A stretch of DNA of 64,000 nt from Betaproteobacteria bacterium (lineage in GTDB: Bacteria > Pseudomonadota > Gammaproteobacteria > Burkholderiales > Burkholderiaceae_A): assembly GCA_016868255.1 (NCBI GenBank), contig VGHN01000001.1, positions 62,001 to 126,000 on the forward strand. Reading direction: 5' to 3'. The first letter of the stretch is position 1; each line of letters starts with the position of its first letter. The notes beneath the pieces were generated by a model, which was given only the letters and a program-made list of their open reading frames with translations, made no database searches and was not told the DNA's origin. This document shows positions 36,774 through 49,700 of this stretch, in pieces. The translations under genes and the position numbers were made by a program.

Positions 36774-37424
36774 TTATGCCTTGGGTGCCACGCGAACCGC
36801 GGGACGGATCATGACTTGGCCGCCCTTGGAACCCGGCACGGCGCCTTTGATAAGAAGTAGCTGCCGAGCAACATCCACGCGAGCAACCTCGAGGTTTTGC
36901 GCCGTGCGGCGAGCCTGGCCATCGTGTCCCGGCATCTTCTTGCCAGGGAAGACACGGCCGGGATCCTGGGCCATTCCGATTGATCCCGGGACATTGTGTG
37001 ACCGTGAATTACCGTGCGAGGCACGCTGGGAGGCGAAGTTGTGTCGTGCGATGGTTCCCGCGAACCCCTTGCCCTGGGTCGTTCCAGTGACATCAACCTT
37101 TTGACCAGCCGAGAAGATTTCTACACTGAGGACCTGGCCCGCGGTCAGTCCAGAGATCGCATCGGGGGCGACCGGAAACTCGCGCATGACCGACCCAGCC
37201 TGAACGCCCGCCTTGGCGTAGTGACCCGCTTGGGGTTTGGTCACGCGCGAAGCGCGTTTTTCACCGTAGGCGAGTTGAACGGCAGTGTAGCCGTCGGTCT
37301 CAACCGACTTGAGTTGGGTTACACGGTTGTTTGACACGTCAATGACGGTAACGGGAATGGTGTCCCCATCGTCCGTAAAAATACGGGTCATACCAACCTT
37401 GCGACCAAGAAGTCCAAGGCTCAT
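36774..37424 (-). CDS. rplC: 50S ribosomal protein L3
   Basis: [29 protein letters not shown] ... [32 protein letters not shown]. Confidence 0.98.
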   Translation of the reverse strand: MSLGLLGRKVGMTRIFTDDGDTIPVTVIDVSNNRVTQLKSVETDGYTAVQLAYGEKRASRVTKPQAGHYAKAGVQAGSVMREFPVAPDAISGLTAGQVLSVEIFSAGQKVDVTGTTQGKGFAGTIARHNFASQRASHGNSRSHNVPGSIGMAQDPGRVFPGKKMPGHDGQARRTAQNLEVARVDVARQLLLIKGAVPGSKGGQVMIRPAVRVAPKA

Positions 37425-37436
37425 TTTTTCTCCGAT

Positions 37437-37500
37437 CCTGGCTACGATTGGCCAGGGCTAAGTAAACTTTTTTCTAAAACTTCCCGGTAATTCCGGAAAG
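37437..37500 (-). promoter_or_regulatory. rplC 5' leader with two stem-loops (candidate r-protein leader)
   Basis: CCTGGC-N8-GCCAGG (37437-37456) and CTTTCCGG-AATTA-CCGGGAAG (37480-37500, one G-U) just upstream of rplC. Confidence 0.5.
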
Positions 37501-37508
37501 CCTTCTAT

Positions 37509-37536
37509 TTTATACAACAATCGATGGCCTTGACAA
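37509..37536 (-). promoter_or_regulatory. Candidate sigma70 promoter for rplC operon
   Basis: Minus strand TTGTCA (37536-37531), 16-nt spacer, TATAAA(AT) (37514-37507). Confidence 0.6.
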
Positions 37537-37544
37537 GATCCAGC

Positions 37545-37565
37545 GGCCCCCGGCTTCGAGGGGCC
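37545..37565 (-). terminator. GC-rich stem-loop just after rpsJ stop (no U tract)
   Basis: GGCCCC-TCGAAGCCG-GGGGCC inverted repeat 17 nt after the rpsJ stop. Confidence 0.35.
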
Positions 37566-37581
37566 CAGCAGATCGAGCGGG

Positions 37582-37890
37582 TTACTGCAGCTTGATCTCG
37601 ACGTCTACGCCGGCGGGGAGATCCAGCTTCATGAGGGCGTCGACCGTCTTGTCGGTGGGATCCACGATGTCCATCAGGCGCTGGTGTGTTCGCAGCTCAA
37701 ACTGGTCACGCGAAGTCTTGTTGACATGCGGGCTGCGCAGGATGTCGAAACGACGAAAACGCGTGGGGAGGGGAACAGGGCCCCGAACCACCGCGCCGGT
37801 GCGCTTGGCGGTGTCGACGATCTCAAGGGCCGACTGGTCAATGAGCTTGTAGTCGAAGGCTTTGAGTCGTATACGAATCTTTTGCTGCAT
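37582..37890 (-). CDS. rpsJ: 30S ribosomal protein S10
   Basis: [33 protein letters not shown]. Confidence 0.98.
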   Translation of the reverse strand: MQQKIRIRLKAFDYKLIDQSALEIVDTAKRTGAVVRGPVPLPTRFRRFDILRSPHVNKTSRDQFELRTHQRLMDIVDPTDKTVDALMKLDLPAGVDVEIKLQ

Positions 37891-37985
37891 TTGCTTCTCC
37901 AAAAAGAGCGTCTAAAGAGCGGGCCCACACACTTGGGAACAGGGGGCGGGCGGGCCATGCCGCCCCCGATCGACTCTTGAGTTTC

Positions 37986-39176
37986 TTACTCGATGACTTT
38001 AGCGACGACGCCTGCGCCGACGGTTCTGCCGCCCTCGCGGATGGCAAAGCGCAGGCCCTGCTCCATGGCAATCGGGGCAATCAAGGTGACAACCATCTTC
38101 ACATTGTCACCAGGCATGACCATCTCCGTGCCCGAGGGCAACTCCACCGAACCCGTCACATCGGTCGTGCGGAAGTAAAACTGCGGGCGGTAGTTGTTGA
38201 AAAACGGCGTGTGGCGCCCACCCTCTTCTTTAGAGAGCACATAAACCTCACACTCAAACTTGGTGTGCGGTGTGATCGAACCGGGCTTGGCCAGCACCTG
38301 ACCACGCTCGACCTCCTCACGCTTGGTACCACGCAGCAACACACCCACGTTGTCACCAGCCTGGCCCTGATCGAGCAGCTTGCGAAACATCTCCACACCC
38401 GTGCAGGTCGTCTTGACCGTGGGCTTGATCCCCACAATCTCAATCTCCTCACCCACCTTCACAATCCCACGCTCCACACGGCCAGTCACCACCGTGCCAC
38501 GGCCCGAGATCGAAAACACATCCTCAATAGGCATCAAAAACGCACCATCAATCGCACGCTCCGGCGTCGGAATGTACGAGTCAAGCGCCTCGGCCAGCCT
38601 CATGATCGCGCCCTCGCCCAGATCCCCCTTGTCGCCCTCGAGCGCCAACTTGGCCGAGCCCTTCACAATCGGGGTGTCATCACCAGGAAATTCATACTTC
38701 GAGAGCAACTCACGCACTTCCATCTCAACGAGCTCCAACAACTCCGCATCGTCGACCATGTCGCACTTGTTCAAAAACACAACGATGTAAGGCACACCCA
38801 CCTGACGGGCCAACAAAATGTGCTCACGCGTCTGCGGCATCGGACCATCGGCAGCCGAACACACCAAAATCGCTCCATCCATCTGCGCAGCACCCGTGAT
38901 CATGTTCTTCACATAGTCAGCATGCCCCGGACAGTCCACATGCGCATAGTGACGCGACTGCGTCTCATACTCCACATGCGCCGTGTTGATCGTAATGCCA
39001 CGCGCCTTCTCCTCAGGCGCCGCATCAATCTGATCGTACCCCTTGGCCTCACCACCAAACTTCGACGACAACACCGTCGTAATCGCCGCCGTCAACGTCG
39101 TCTTCCCATGGTCCACATGACCAATCGTCCCAACATTCACATGCGGCTTCGTACGCTCAAACTTGCCCTTGGCCAT
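37986..39176 (-). CDS. tufA: Elongation factor Tu (copy 1)
   Basis: [33 protein letters not shown]; identical protein to 54409-55599. Confidence 0.99.
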   Translation of the reverse strand: MAKGKFERTKPHVNVGTIGHVDHGKTTLTAAITTVLSSKFGGEAKGYDQIDAAPEEKARGITINTAHVEYETQSRHYAHVDCPGHADYVKNMITGAAQMDGAILVCSAADGPMPQTREHILLARQVGVPYIVVFLNKCDMVDDAELLELVEMEVRELLSKYEFPGDDTPIVKGSAKLALEGDKGDLGEGAIMRLAEALDSYIPTPERAIDGAFLMPIEDVFSISGRGTVVTGRVERGIVKVGEEIEIVGIKPTVKTTCTGVEMFRKLLDQGQAGDNVGVLLRGTKREEVERGQVLAKPGSITPHTKFECEVYVLSKEEGGRHTPFFNNYRPQFYFRTTDVTGSVELPSGTEMVMPGDNVKMVVTLIAPIAMEQGLRFAIREGGRTVGAGVVAKVIE

Positions 39177-39269
39177 GCCTTCAATCCTTTCTTCTAATGT
39201 TCTTTAATCGTGCGGTTGCTAATTCAGTGAGTCTATTGGTGCTTCTCTATCAGTGATTCTCTGGGACTG

Positions 39270-41369
39270 CTATTTGGTGCGGCTCGACATCACCGCTTCG
39301 GCCACGTTCTTCGGCGCCTCGGAGTAGTGCTTAAACTCCATGGTGTAGGTGGCTCGTCCCTGGGTCAGAGACCGCAGAGTGGTGGAGTAACCAAACATCT
39401 CAGCAAGAGGAACCTCTGCCTTGATCGTTTTTCCCCCGCCGGGCATGTCGTCCATCCCCTGAACCATTCCACGCCGTGAGGAGAGATCTCCCATCACCGT
39501 GCCCGCATAGTCCTCGGGTGTCTCTACTTCGACCGACATCATGGGCTCGAGCAAGACTGGGTTCGCCTTGCGCATGCCGTCTTTGAAACCCATGGAGGCA
39601 GCCAACTCGAAGGCAATCTGCGAGGAGTCCACATCGTGATAGGAGCCGTCGAACAGTGTGACCTTGATGTCGACCACGGGGAAGCCGGCGAGGACGCCTG
39701 CGTTCATGGTGTCTTGGCAGCCTTTGTCCACAGAGGGAATGAATTCCCTGGGCACAACACCGCCCTTAATGGCATCGACAAACTCATAGCCCTTGCCCTC
39801 GGTCTGGGGGTCGAGCTTGAGCCAGACGTGGCCATATTGACCTTTACCACCCGACTGCTTGACGTACTTGCCCTCGATCTCGACTGGCTTGCGAATCGTC
39901 TCTCGATAGGCCACCTGGGGCTTGCCAACTGTGGCTTCCACACCGAACTCACGCTTCATTCGATCGACAATAATTTCGAGGTGCAGCTCACCCATTCCAG
40001 AGATGATGGTCTGGCCCGACTCCTCGTCGGTTCGGACGCGGAATGAAGGGTCTTCCTTGGCCAGGCGGTTGAGCGCAATGCCCATCTTCTCCTGGTCGGC
40101 CTTGGTCTTGGGCTCGACAGCCTGCGAAATCACCGGCTCCGGAAATTCCATTCGCTCGAGAATGATCTCGGAATCGGGGTCGCAGAGGGTCTCGCCGGTG
40201 GTGACCTCTTTGAGGCCGACCGCGGCGGCGATGTCGCCGGCGAGAATCTCGGAAATCTCTTCGCGATTGTTTGCGTGCATCTGCAAGAGTCGACCAATCC
40301 GCTCCTTCTTTCCCTTAATTGGGTTCAGAACGGTGTCGCCCGACTTGAGCACGCCGGAATAAACACGAATGAATGTGAGCTGACCAACAAAGGGGTCACT
40401 CATCAGTTTGAAAGCCAAGGCGGAGAACTTCTCTTTGTCATCGGCCTTGCGGCTTGCGGGCGCGCCGTCGGGGTCTGTGCCCGATACGGGGGGAATATCG
40501 ACAGGGCTGGGAAGGAATTGGATGACCGCATCGAGCATCCGCTGGACGCCCTTGTTCTTAAAGGCTGTGCCGCAGAGCATGGGCTGGATCTCACCCGCAA
40601 TCGTGCGTGCACGAATGCCCTCGTGAACCTGCTCCTCGCTCAAGTCGCCATTCTCGAGATAGCCATTCATGAGGGTCTCGCTCGACTCGGCCGCGGCCTC
40701 CAACATCTTCTCGCGCCACTCTTTGGCGGTGGCCGCCAATTCGGAGGGGATGTCCATATAATCAAACTTGGTGCCTTGGCTGGCCTCGTCCCAGAGAATG
40801 GCCTTCATCTTGATGAGGTCGATGACCCCCTTGAAGTTCTCCTCCGCACCGATGGGAATCACAATCGGCACAGGATTCGCACGAAGCCGGGTCTTCATCT
40901 GGTCGACCACTTTGAAGAAGTTCGCGCCGGTGCGATCCATCTTGTTGACGAAGGCAAGGCGAGGCACCTTGTACTTATTGGCTTGCCGCCAGACGGTCTC
41001 AGACTGTGGCTGGACACCACCCACCGCACAGTAGACCATGCAGGCCCCGTCGAGAACACGCATGGACCGCTCGACTTCGATGGTGAAGTCGACGTGCCCC
41101 GGGGTATCGATAATGTTGATGCGATGCTCGGGCAGGCTCGAGTCCATGCCTTTCCAGAAACAGGTGGTCGCCGCAGAGGTGATGGTGATGCCACGCTCTT
41201 GCTCCTGCTCCATCCAGTCCATGGTGGCGGCGCCGTCGTGGACCTCGCCAATCTTGTGATTGACCCCGGTGTAGAAAAGAATTCGCTCGGTCGTGGTGGT
41301 CTTGCCTGCGTCAATGTGGGCACTAATACCAATGTTGCGGTAGCGGTCGATCGGAGTTTTTCGGGCCAT
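39270..41369 (-). CDS. fusA: Elongation factor G
   Basis: [25 protein letters not shown]; 699 aa. Confidence 0.99.
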   Translation of the reverse strand: MARKTPIDRYRNIGISAHIDAGKTTTTERILFYTGVNHKIGEVHDGAATMDWMEQEQERGITITSAATTCFWKGMDSSLPEHRINIIDTPGHVDFTIEVERSMRVLDGACMVYCAVGGVQPQSETVWRQANKYKVPRLAFVNKMDRTGANFFKVVDQMKTRLRANPVPIVIPIGAEENFKGVIDLIKMKAILWDEASQGTKFDYMDIPSELAATAKEWREKMLEAAAESSETLMNGYLENGDLSEEQVHEGIRARTIAGEIQPMLCGTAFKNKGVQRMLDAVIQFLPSPVDIPPVSGTDPDGAPASRKADDKEKFSALAFKLMSDPFVGQLTFIRVYSGVLKSGDTVLNPIKGKKERIGRLLQMHANNREEISEILAGDIAAAVGLKEVTTGETLCDPDSEIILERMEFPEPVISQAVEPKTKADQEKMGIALNRLAKEDPSFRVRTDEESGQTIISGMGELHLEIIVDRMKREFGVEATVGKPQVAYRETIRKPVEIEGKYVKQSGGKGQYGHVWLKLDPQTEGKGYEFVDAIKGGVVPREFIPSVDKGCQDTMNAGVLAGFPVVDIKVTLFDGSYHDVDSSQIAFELAASMGFKDGMRKANPVLLEPMMSVEVETPEDYAGTVMGDLSSRRGMVQGMDDMPGGGKTIKAEVPLAEMFGYSTTLRSLTQGRATYTMEFKHYSEAPKNVAEAVMSSRTK

Positions 41370-41418
41370 GAAACGTCCTATCTAAATGGTGATTGGAAGC
41401 CGAGGGGTCGGTTTCGAA

Positions 41419-41889
41419 TCAGAAACGGAAGTGGGAGAAGGCTTTGTTGGCCTCTGCCATGCGGTGGACTTCGTCACGCTTTTTCACCGCGCCACCGCGA
41501 CCCTCAGCGGCCTCGAGCAACTCACCGGCCAGGCGAAGATTCATTGATTTCTCTCCGCGCTTCTTTGCAGCTTCGCGCAGCCAACGCATAGCGAGTGCGG
41601 AACGACGCGATGGGCGCACCTCGACTGGGACCTGATAGTTGGCGCCACCCACCCGTCGGCTCTTGACCTCGACCATCGGTTTGGCGTTGTTCAATGCCTG
41701 CTGAAAGATTTCAATGGGGTTCTTTTTGGCAACCTTCTCGATGTGATCGAGCGCGCCGTAGACAATGCGCTCAGCCACGGCCTTCTTGCCGTGAAGCATG
41801 ACCACATTCATAAACTTGGAGACTTCTTCGCTGCCGAATTTCGGATCGGCAAGGATGATGCGCTTGGGCACCTCACGACGACGGGGCAT
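41419..41889 (-). CDS. rpsG: 30S ribosomal protein S7
   Basis: [31 protein letters not shown]. Confidence 0.98.
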   Translation of the reverse strand: MPRRREVPKRIILADPKFGSEEVSKFMNVVMLHGKKAVAERIVYGALDHIEKVAKKNPIEIFQQALNNAKPMVEVKSRRVGGANYQVPVEVRPSRRSALAMRWLREAAKKRGEKSMNLRLAGELLEAAEGRGGAVKKRDEVHRMAEANKAFSHFRF

Positions 41890-41912
41890 GTTCTTTCCTT
41901 TATTGATTCAGT

Positions 41913-41986
41913 TGGGTTCGACCCAGCCCGCTTGGCCAATTCCTTGGCCGCAGGCCCTTACTCCATCGCGCACCATTGCACGATGG
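41913..41986 (-). promoter_or_regulatory. rpsL-rpsG intercistronic region with three stem-loops (candidate S7 target)
   Basis: TGGGT-TCG-ACCCA (41913-41925), GGCCAA-TTCC-TTGGCC (41934-41949), CCATCG-N12-CGATGG (41963-41986) in a 107-nt spacer. Confidence 0.5.
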
Positions 41987-41996
41987 TCTGTACGAC

Positions 41997-42374
41997 TTAA
42001 GACTTCTTGGGACGCTTAGCGCCGTATTTCGAGCGCGACTGCTTCCGATCCTTTACGCCTTGCAGATCCAAAGATCCACGGACGATGTGATAACGAACAC
42101 CAGGCAAATCCTTTACACGGCCACCGCGAATCAGAACCACCGAGTGCTCCTGAAGGTTGTGGCCTTCGCCACCGATGTAACTAATGACCTCGAAGCCATT
42201 GGTGAGGCGAACCTTGGCCACCTTCCGAAGCGCTGAGTTCGGCTTCTTCGGTGTGGTGGTGTAGACGCGTGTGCAGACTCCCCTGCGCTGGGGGCAAGAC
42301 TCGAGCGCTGGGCTCTTGCTCTTGATGGTCTCAGAGGTTCTCGGCTTGCGAACCAACTGGTTAATGGTGGGCAT
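41997..42374 (-). CDS. rpsL: 30S ribosomal protein S12
   Basis: [12 protein letters not shown] ... [36 protein letters not shown]. Confidence 0.98.
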   Translation of the reverse strand: MPTINQLVRKPRTSETIKSKSPALESCPQRRGVCTRVYTTTPKKPNSALRKVAKVRLTNGFEVISYIGGEGHNLQEHSVVLIRGGRVKDLPGVRYHIVRGSLDLQGVKDRKQSRSKYGAKRPKKS

Positions 42375-42399
42375 GAAATCGGTCCTTCGCTTTATTCTT

Positions 42400-42438
42400 A
42401 AAAATGGGGAAAAGCCCTCGAGTCTCGGTCTTTTCCCC
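42400..42438 (-). terminator. Rho-independent terminator/attenuator between rpoC and rpsL
   Basis: Minus strand GGGGAAAAG-N15-CTTTTCCCC-ATTTTT: perfect 9-bp stem followed by T tract. Confidence 0.8.
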
Positions 42439-42445
42439 TAGGCTG

Positions 42446-45400
42446 TCAAGCGGATTCTCCCGTTCCTGACTCGGTCGTGGCGTCCTCGTCGCCACTGGCT
42501 CCACCAGAGAACAAGGCTTCGGCCTCCAGTGCAGCCTGTTCGGCGAGGCTTTTGGCCTCGGCGGCTTCGGCCACCTCGCGCTCCTTGCGGGCCCGGTGGT
42601 AAGCCAATCCAGTTCCGGCGGGAATGAGTCGACCGACAATCACGTTCTCCTTGAGGCCCCGAAGGTCGTCTTGCTTGCCCATGATGGCCGCCTCGGTGAG
42701 GACTCGGGTGGTCTCCTGGAAGGAGGCCGCCGAGATAAAGGAGTCGGTGGATAGAGAGGCCTTGGTGATTCCCAAGAGCAGGTTGTCGTAGAGTGCCGCA
42801 CGCTTGCCATCGGCCAGTGCGCGGTCGTTCTCCTCGAGCAACTCGGAGCGCTCGACCTGCTCACCGGGAATGAATTTCGTGTCGCCCGGATCGGTGACCT
42901 GCACCCGACGAAGCATCTGACGAACAATCACCTCGATGTGCTTGTCATTGATCTTCACACCCTGAAGTCGATAAACGTCCTGCACTTCATCGACGATGTA
43001 GCGGGCCAAGGCTTCAATTCCGAGCAGACGAAGGATGTCCTGTGGATCGGCCGGGCCATCGACGATCATCTCGCCCTTGTTGACGATCTGACCGTCGTGG
43101 ACCAGAACACTCTTCTCTTTCGGAATGAGGAACTCCTGCGAGACACCATCCATGTCCGTGATGACCAGACGCTGCTTGCCCTTGGTGTCTTTTCCAAAAG
43201 AGACAGTTCCGGTGACGTCGGCCAGCATGCCCGCATCCTTGGGGGAACGGGCCTCGAAGAGCTCCGCAACGCGGGGCAATCCACCGGTGATGTCGCGGGT
43301 CTTCTGCGACTCCTGAGGAATTCGAGCCAGAACATCGCCCACGGCAACGTCTTGACCATCGCGCACCGTAATGAGGGCGCCCACTGGGAAACTGATGTTG
43401 ACCGAGTGATCGGTTCCGGCGATCTTGACCTCTTCACCCGAGGCATCAATAAGGCGGACCTGAGGCCGCACGCCCTTGCTGGCCGCACTGCGTCGCTTGG
43501 CATCGATGACCACCAGGGTCGAGAGCCCAGTGACATCATCAATTTGCTTGGCGACAGTAACGCCCTCTTCGACATTCTCGAATCGGATCTTGCCCGCGTA
43601 CTCGGTGATGATGGGTCGAGTCAGTGGGTCCCAGGTTGCGAGGATCGTGCCGGCCTTTGCCGCTGCGCCGTCAACGAAGGTCAGGGTTGCGCCATAAGGC
43701 ACCTTGTGGCGCTCGCGCTCACGGCCATTGTCATCTGCAATCATGACCTCACCGGAACGAGAGATCACGACAGGCTCCCCCTTGGTGTTGGTGATGTAAC
43801 GCATGGTCGATGTAAAGCGCACGGTGCCGTTGGACTTTACCTCAATGCTTGACTGAGCGGCGGTTCGCGACGCAGCACCACCAATGTGGAAGGTGCGCAT
43901 GGTCAGCTGGGTTCCGGGCTCGCCGATCGATTGGGCGGCAATCACGCCCACAGCTTCGCCGACGTTGACCAGGTGGCCGCGGCCAAGGTCGCGACCATAG
44001 CATTTGGCACAGAGTCCAAAGCGCGTGCCGCAAGTCAATGGGGTGCGCACGCGAACCTCGTCAATTCCGAGCCGCTCGATGGCATCGACTGCATCCTCAT
44101 CGAGGACGACACCCAATTCGACCAGGGTCTCCTGGGTCTCGGGGTGGACGACCTCGCTGGCGGTGACGCGGCCCAGCACCCGGTCCCGAAGGGCCTCGAT
44201 GACCTCGCCGCCCTCGACCAGGGCCTTCATGGTGATGCCATTGTCGGTTCCGCAGTCGTCCTCGATGACCACGAGGTCTTGGGTGACATCCACAAGGCGC
44301 CGAGTGAGGTAGCCCGAGTTGGCGGTTTTCAGTGCTGTGTCGGCCAGGCCTTTGCGAGCACCATGTGTAGAAATAAAGTACTGGAGAACGTTGAGGCCCT
44401 CGCGGAAGTTGGCCGTGATGGGCGTCTCGATGATGGAGCCATCGGGCTTGGCCATCAGGCCGCGCATACCCGCCAACTGGCGAATCTGGGCTGCAGAACC
44501 TCGGGCACCCGAGTCGGCCATCATGTAGATGGAGTTGAAAGACTCTTGGCGGACATCGGCCCCCTTGCGATCCTTCACGACCTCACCGGCGAGTTGATCC
44601 ATCATGGCCTTGCCGACCTGGTCGCCTGCACGGCCCCAGATGTCAACGACCTTGTTGTAGCGCTCACCTGCCGTGACAAGACCCGAGGCGTATTGCTGCT
44701 CAATCTCTTTGACCTCTGACTCGGCCTTCGAGAGGATGTCGGTCTTCTGCGCAGGAACAAGCATGTCGTCCACGCAGATCGAGATGCCTGCGCGGGTGGC
44801 CAATGCAAAGCCCGACTGCAGCAATTTGTCGGCCAGGATCACCGTTGCCCTGAGACCGCAGCGACGGAACGAGGCATTGATCAGGCGTGAGATCTCTTTC
44901 TTCTTGAGCGCCTTGTTCATGTGCGAGAAAGGCAGGCCCTCGGGAAGGATACGGGATAGCAAGGCCCTTCCCACGGTGGTCTCGTAGCGAACGAGTTTGG
45001 CCTGGGCTGCGCCAGTTTCACGATCGAGGGCGGACTCTTCAACACGAACCTTGATCTTGGTGGCGAGTTCAACCTCTTTGGCCGCGTAGGCACGCTCGAC
45101 CTCTGTCACGTCCGCAAACATCATGCCCTCGCCACGTCCGTTGACCTTCTCTCGAGTGGCGTAGTAGAGGCCAAGAACGATGTCTTGAGAGGGGACAATC
45201 GAGGGCTCGCCGTTCGAGGGGAAGAGCACATTGTTGGAGGCCAGCATCAGGGTGCGGGCTTCCATCTGGGCCTCGAGTGAGAGCGGCACGTGGACAGCCA
45301 TCTGGTCACCGTCGAAGTCGGCGTTGAAGGCCGCACAAACCAACGGATGCAGTTGAATGGCTTTGCCCTCGATGAGCACGGGCTCGAATGCCTGAATACC

Positions 45401-46699
45401 AAGGCGGTGAAGCGTGGGTGCACGGTTGAGCATCACAGGATGCTCACGGATCACCTCCTCGAGGATGTCCCATACCTCGGGCACCTGCTGCTCAACCAAT
45501 TTCTTGGCCGCCTTGATCGTGGTGGCCATTCCGCGCAACTCAAGCTTGTTGAAGATGAAGGGCTTGAAGAGCTCGAGCGCCATTAGCTTGGGCAGGCCGC
45601 ACTGGTGCAGTTTGAGGGTGGGGCCCACCACAATGACGGATCGGCCCGAATAGTCGACCCGCTTTCCAAGAAGGTTCTGACGGAAACGACCACCCTTGCC
45701 CTTGATCATGTCAGCCAGGGACTTGAGCGCCCGCTTATTCGCACCCGTCATGGCCTTGCCACGGCGGCCGTTATCGAGCAGTGAATCAACCGACTCCTGC
45801 AACATGCGCTTCTCATTGCGAACAATGATCTCGGGCGCACGCAGCTCGAGCAGACGTTTTAGGCGGTTGTTGCGATTAATTACGCGACGATAGAGGTCGT
45901 TGAGATCGGATGTCGCGAATCGTCCACCGTCCAAGGGGACCAACGGGCGAAGCTCAGGCGGCAACACAGGCAGCACCTGCATCACCATCCAGTCGGGCTT
46001 CACGCCCGATTTGGAGAAACCCTCCAACACCTTGAGTCGCTTGGCGATCTTCTTAATCTTTGCGTCGGACGAGGTCTCGGCCAGGTCTTTGCGCAGTTGC
46101 TCGATTTCTCTCTCGAGATCAATCGAGGAGAGCAATGCAGCGACACCCTCTGCTCCCATCTGGGCAACAAATTCGCCATCGCCGTATTGCTCCACCTTGG
46201 CCAGGTAGTCGTCTTCAGACATGATCTGGCCTCGCTTGAGCGGGGTCATGCCGGGCTCCACCACGACATAGGCCTCGAAATAGAGGACGCGCTCGATATC
46301 CCGCAGTGTCATGTCAAGCACCATGCCGAGGCGCGAGGGGAGGGACTTTAGAAACCAGATATGGGCAACCGGACTCGCCAATTCAATGTGGCCCATGCGC
46401 TCACGGCGGACCTTTGCGAGCGTGACCTCGACGCCACACTTCTCGCAAATGACACCGCGATGCTTGAGGCGCTTGTATTTGCCACAGAGGCACTCATAGT
46501 CCTTGACCGGTCCAAAGATCTTTGCGCAGAAGAGGCCATCGCGCTCGGGCTTGAAGGTTCGGTAGTTGATGGTCTCTGGCTTCTTGACCTCACCAAAAGA
46601 CCATGAACGAATCTTGTCGGGGGAGGCCAGGCCAATGCGGATGGCATCGAACTGCTGGTCTTGCTGGACCTGCTTGAATAGATCGAGTAGAGCTTTCAT
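42446..46699 (-). CDS. rpoC: DNA-directed RNA polymerase subunit beta'
   Basis: [60 protein letters not shown]. Track start at 46954 overlaps rpoB and is not used. Confidence 0.99.
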   Translation of the reverse strand: MKALLDLFKQVQQDQQFDAIRIGLASPDKIRSWSFGEVKKPETINYRTFKPERDGLFCAKIFGPVKDYECLCGKYKRLKHRGVICEKCGVEVTLAKVRRERMGHIELASPVAHIWFLKSLPSRLGMVLDMTLRDIERVLYFEAYVVVEPGMTPLKRGQIMSEDDYLAKVEQYGDGEFVAQMGAEGVAALLSSIDLEREIEQLRKDLAETSSDAKIKKIAKRLKVLEGFSKSGVKPDWMVMQVLPVLPPELRPLVPLDGGRFATSDLNDLYRRVINRNNRLKRLLELRAPEIIVRNEKRMLQESVDSLLDNGRRGKAMTGANKRALKSLADMIKGKGGRFRQNLLGKRVDYSGRSVIVVGPTLKLHQCGLPKLMALELFKPFIFNKLELRGMATTIKAAKKLVEQQVPEVWDILEEVIREHPVMLNRAPTLHRLGIQAFEPVLIEGKAIQLHPLVCAAFNADFDGDQMAVHVPLSLEAQMEARTLMLASNNVLFPSNGEPSIVPSQDIVLGLYYATREKVNGRGEGMMFADVTEVERAYAAKEVELATKIKVRVEESALDRETGAAQAKLVRYETTVGRALLSRILPEGLPFSHMNKALKKKEISRLINASFRRCGLRATVILADKLLQSGFALATRAGISICVDDMLVPAQKTDILSKAESEVKEIEQQYASGLVTAGERYNKVVDIWGRAGDQVGKAMMDQLAGEVVKDRKGADVRQESFNSIYMMADSGARGSAAQIRQLAGMRGLMAKPDGSIIETPITANFREGLNVLQYFISTHGARKGLADTALKTANSGYLTRRLVDVTQDLVVIEDDCGTDNGITMKALVEGGEVIEALRDRVLGRVTASEVVHPETQETLVELGVVLDEDAVDAIERLGIDEVRVRTPLTCGTRFGLCAKCYGRDLGRGHLVNVGEAVGVIAAQSIGEPGTQLTMRTFHIGGAASRTAAQSSIEVKSNGTVRFTSTMRYITNTKGEPVVISRSGEVMIADDNGRERERHKVPYGATLTFVDGAAAKAGTILATWDPLTRPIITEYAGKIRFENVEEGVTVAKQIDDVTGLSTLVVIDAKRRSAASKGVRPQVRLIDASGEEVKIAGTDHSVNISFPVGALITVRDGQDVAVGDVLARIPQESQKTRDITGGLPRVAELFEARSPKDAGMLADVTGTVSFGKDTKGKQRLVITDMDGVSQEFLIPKEKSVLVHDGQIVNKGEMIVDGPADPQDILRLLGIEALARYIVDEVQDVYRLQGVKINDKHIEVIVRQMLRRVQVTDPGDTKFIPGEQVERSELLEENDRALADGKRAALYDNLLLGITKASLSTDSFISAASFQETTRVLTEAAIMGKQDDLRGLKENVIVGRLIPAGTGLAYHRARKEREVAEAAEAKSLAEQAALEAEALFSGGASGDEDATTESGTGESA

Positions 46700-46718
46700 T
46701 GTGCGAGTTCCCTTTTGA

Positions 46719-49700
46719 TCAGTTGCGTTCGAGGTCGATGTCAATGCCCAGAGAGCGGATCTCTTTGACCAAGACGTTGAAGGATTCAGGCATGCCAGCG
46801 TCGATGACGTGGTCTCCCTTGACAATGTTTTCGTAGACCCGGGTTCGGCCTGCCACATCGTCGGATTTGACCGTGAGCATCTCCTGGAGCGTGTAGGCGG
46901 CACCATAAGCCTCCAGTGCCCAGACCTCCATCTCTCCAAAGCGTTGACCACCAAACTGGGCCTTGCCGCCCAGGGGCTGCTGGGTCACCAACGAGTACGG
47001 GCCGGTCGATCGGGCGTGCATCTTGTCATCGACCAGGTGGTGGAGCTTGAGCATGTGCATATAGCCCACAGTGGTGGTTCGGTCGAATGAATCACCAGTG
47101 CGCCCATCGTAGAGTTGAACCTGTGTGCGAGTGGTCGTGAGACCAATTCTCTGGGCAATGTCAGCGGGATAGGCCAGCTGCAACATCTGGCGAATCTCGT
47201 CCTCTTTGGCGCCATCAAAGACAGGCGTTGCAAAGGGAACCCCCTTGACCAGATTTTCGGCGAGTTCTTTGATCTCTGGATCCTTGAGGCTTGCAATGTC
47301 CTCGGACTTGCCGGTGGAGTTGTAGATGGCTTCAACCGCCTTGCGCAACTCGGTCACCTGCGCCTGACGCGCGAGCATCTCGCCGATTCGTTGGCCAAGG
47401 CCCTTGGCCGCCCACCCGAGGTGGGTCTCGAGAATCTGACCAACGTTCATCCGAGAGGGCACGCCCAGGGGATTGAGAACAATATCCACGGGACGGCCGT
47501 CGGCCATGTAGGGCATGTCCTCAACGGGAACGATTCGTGAGACCACCCCCTTGTTGCCGTGCCGACCGGCCATCTTGTCGCCCGGCTGGAGGCGGCGTTT
47601 AACGGCCAGGTAGACCTTGACCATCTTCAAGACACCCGGAGGCAATTCATCGCCCTGCGTGAGTTTGCGGTGCTTCTCCTGGTAGGCGAGGTCGAACTGA
47701 TGGCGCTTCTGCTCGAGTGATTCTTTCAAACCCTCGAGCTGTTGGGCTGCGGACTCGTCGGAGAGACGAATGTCGAACCAGTGGTAGCGGTCGATGTCGG
47801 CAAGGTAGTTGGCGCTGATGGCCGTGCCTTTGGCCAGCTTCTTCGGCCCGCCATTCGCGGGCTGCCCAATGAGCAGCTTCTCGATTCGCTGGAATGCGTC
47901 GGCTTCAACGATTCTCAGCTGGTCATTGAGGTCCTTGCGGAAACGACCGAGCTCATCGTCAATGATTTGCTGAGCGCGCTTATCGCGCTGGATGCCCTCG
48001 CGCGTAAAGACCTGGACATCGATAACGGTGCCACTCATTCCCGAGGGAACACGCAGCGAGGTGTCTTTCACATCGGAGGCCTTCTCGCCAAAGATGGCAC
48101 GAAGAAGCTTTTCTTCCGGGGTGAGCTGGGTCTCACCCTTGGGGGTGACCTTGCCCACCAGGACGTCGCCGGCCTGGACTTCAGCGCCGATGTAGACCAC
48201 ACCGGCTTCATCGAGTCGGGCCAGCTGATTCTCTGAGAGGTTGGAGATGTCGCGAGTGATCTCCTCTGGGCCGAGCTTGGTGTCACGCGAGAAGACGGAG
48301 AGCTCTTCGATGTGGATCGAGGTGTAGCGATCCTCGGCCACAACACGCTCAGAGATCAGAATAGAGTCTTCAAAGTTGTAGCCATTCCAAGGCATGAATG
48401 CCACCAACATGTTCTGGCCCAGTGCGAGTTCGCCAAGATCGGTGGAGGCACCGTCGGCAATCACATCTCCGCGCAGAACCGAGTCGCCCTTGGAGACGAC
48501 GGGGCGCTGATTGATGTTGGTGTTCTGGTTGGACCGTGTGTATTTGGTGAGGTTATAGATATCCACACCAGACTCACCCGCCTTGGTCTCGGAGTCATTG
48601 ACCCGAATCACAATGCGACGCGAGTCAACGTAATCCACCAATCCGCCGCGCCGGGCCTGAACCACGGTGCCCGAGTCCACGGCACAAGTCCGCTCGATTC
48701 CAGTTCCCACCAGCGGCTTCTCGGGGCGCAGGCATGGCACCGCCTGGCGCTGCATGTTCGAGCCCATCAGCGCCCGGTTGGCGTCATCGTGCTCAAGAAA
48801 GGGAATGAGCGAGGCAGCGACCGACACGATCTGCGAGGGCGCCACATCCATATATTCCACGCGCTCGGGGCCAGACAGCGTGGTCTCGCCGTTGACACGG
48901 ACCGAGACGAGGTCCTCGAGGAGGCGTCCCTTGTCATCGACCTCGGCATTCGCCTGTGCGATGACATAACGGCCCTCTTCGATCGCCGAGAGGTATTCAA
49001 TTTGGTCGGTCACCTTGCCATCGACCACCTTGCGGTAAGGCGTCTCCAGAAACCCGTATTCGTTGAGGCGCGCGTACAAGGCCAGCGAGTTGATCAGGCC
49101 GATGTTGGGTCCCTCGGGTGTCTCGATGGGGCAAACGCGTCCGTAGTGGGTTGGGTGAACGTCGCGCACCTCGAAACCAGCCCGCTCGCGGGTGAGGCCG
49201 CCAGGGCCCAGGGCAGAGACACGCCGCTTGTGGGTGATCTCTGAGAGCGGGTTGGTCTGGTCCATAAACTGCGAGAGCTGACTGGAACCGAAGAACTCAC
49301 GAATGGCCGCCGAGATGGGCTTGCTGTTGATGAGGTCGTGGGGCATGAGGTTGTCTGCCTCGGCCTGACCGAGCCGCTCCTTGACGGCACGCTCAACACG
49401 AACGAGGCCCGAGCGAAATTGGTTCTCGGCCAATTCACCGACGCAACGCACACGGCGATTGCCCAGGTGATCGATGTCATCAATTTCGCCACGGCCATTT
49501 CGCAGTTCAACCAGCACCTTGATGGTGTCGAGAATGTCCTCGTTCGAGAGGGTCATGGTGCCGAGGACCTCTTCACGGCCCAAGCGGCGGTTGAATTTCA
49601 TACGACCCACCTTGGAGATGTCGTAGGAATCCTCGCTAAAGAAGAGCCGGTTGAACAAGGCCTCAACGGCATCCTCGGTGGGCGGCTCTCCGGGCCGCAT

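Noticed and set aside
37977-39197. 406-aa plus-strand ORF antisense to tufA (and the 326-aa equivalent in tufB)
   Set aside because: Shadow ORF caused by codon bias in a GC-rich, highly expressed gene; composition ([25 protein letters not shown]) is not protein-like and it lies fully opposite a certain gene.
40275-41591. 438-aa plus-strand ORF antisense to fusA
   Set aside because: Opposite strand of fusA/rpsG, no recognisable domain; shadow ORF.
46700-46954. N-terminal 85-aa extension of rpoC in the ORF track
   Set aside because: Overlaps rpoB; canonical start [10 protein letters not shown] lies at 46699.
42938-49244. Several 270-310 aa plus-strand ORFs antisense to rpoC and rpoB
   Set aside because: Shadow ORFs; no start context or family signature.
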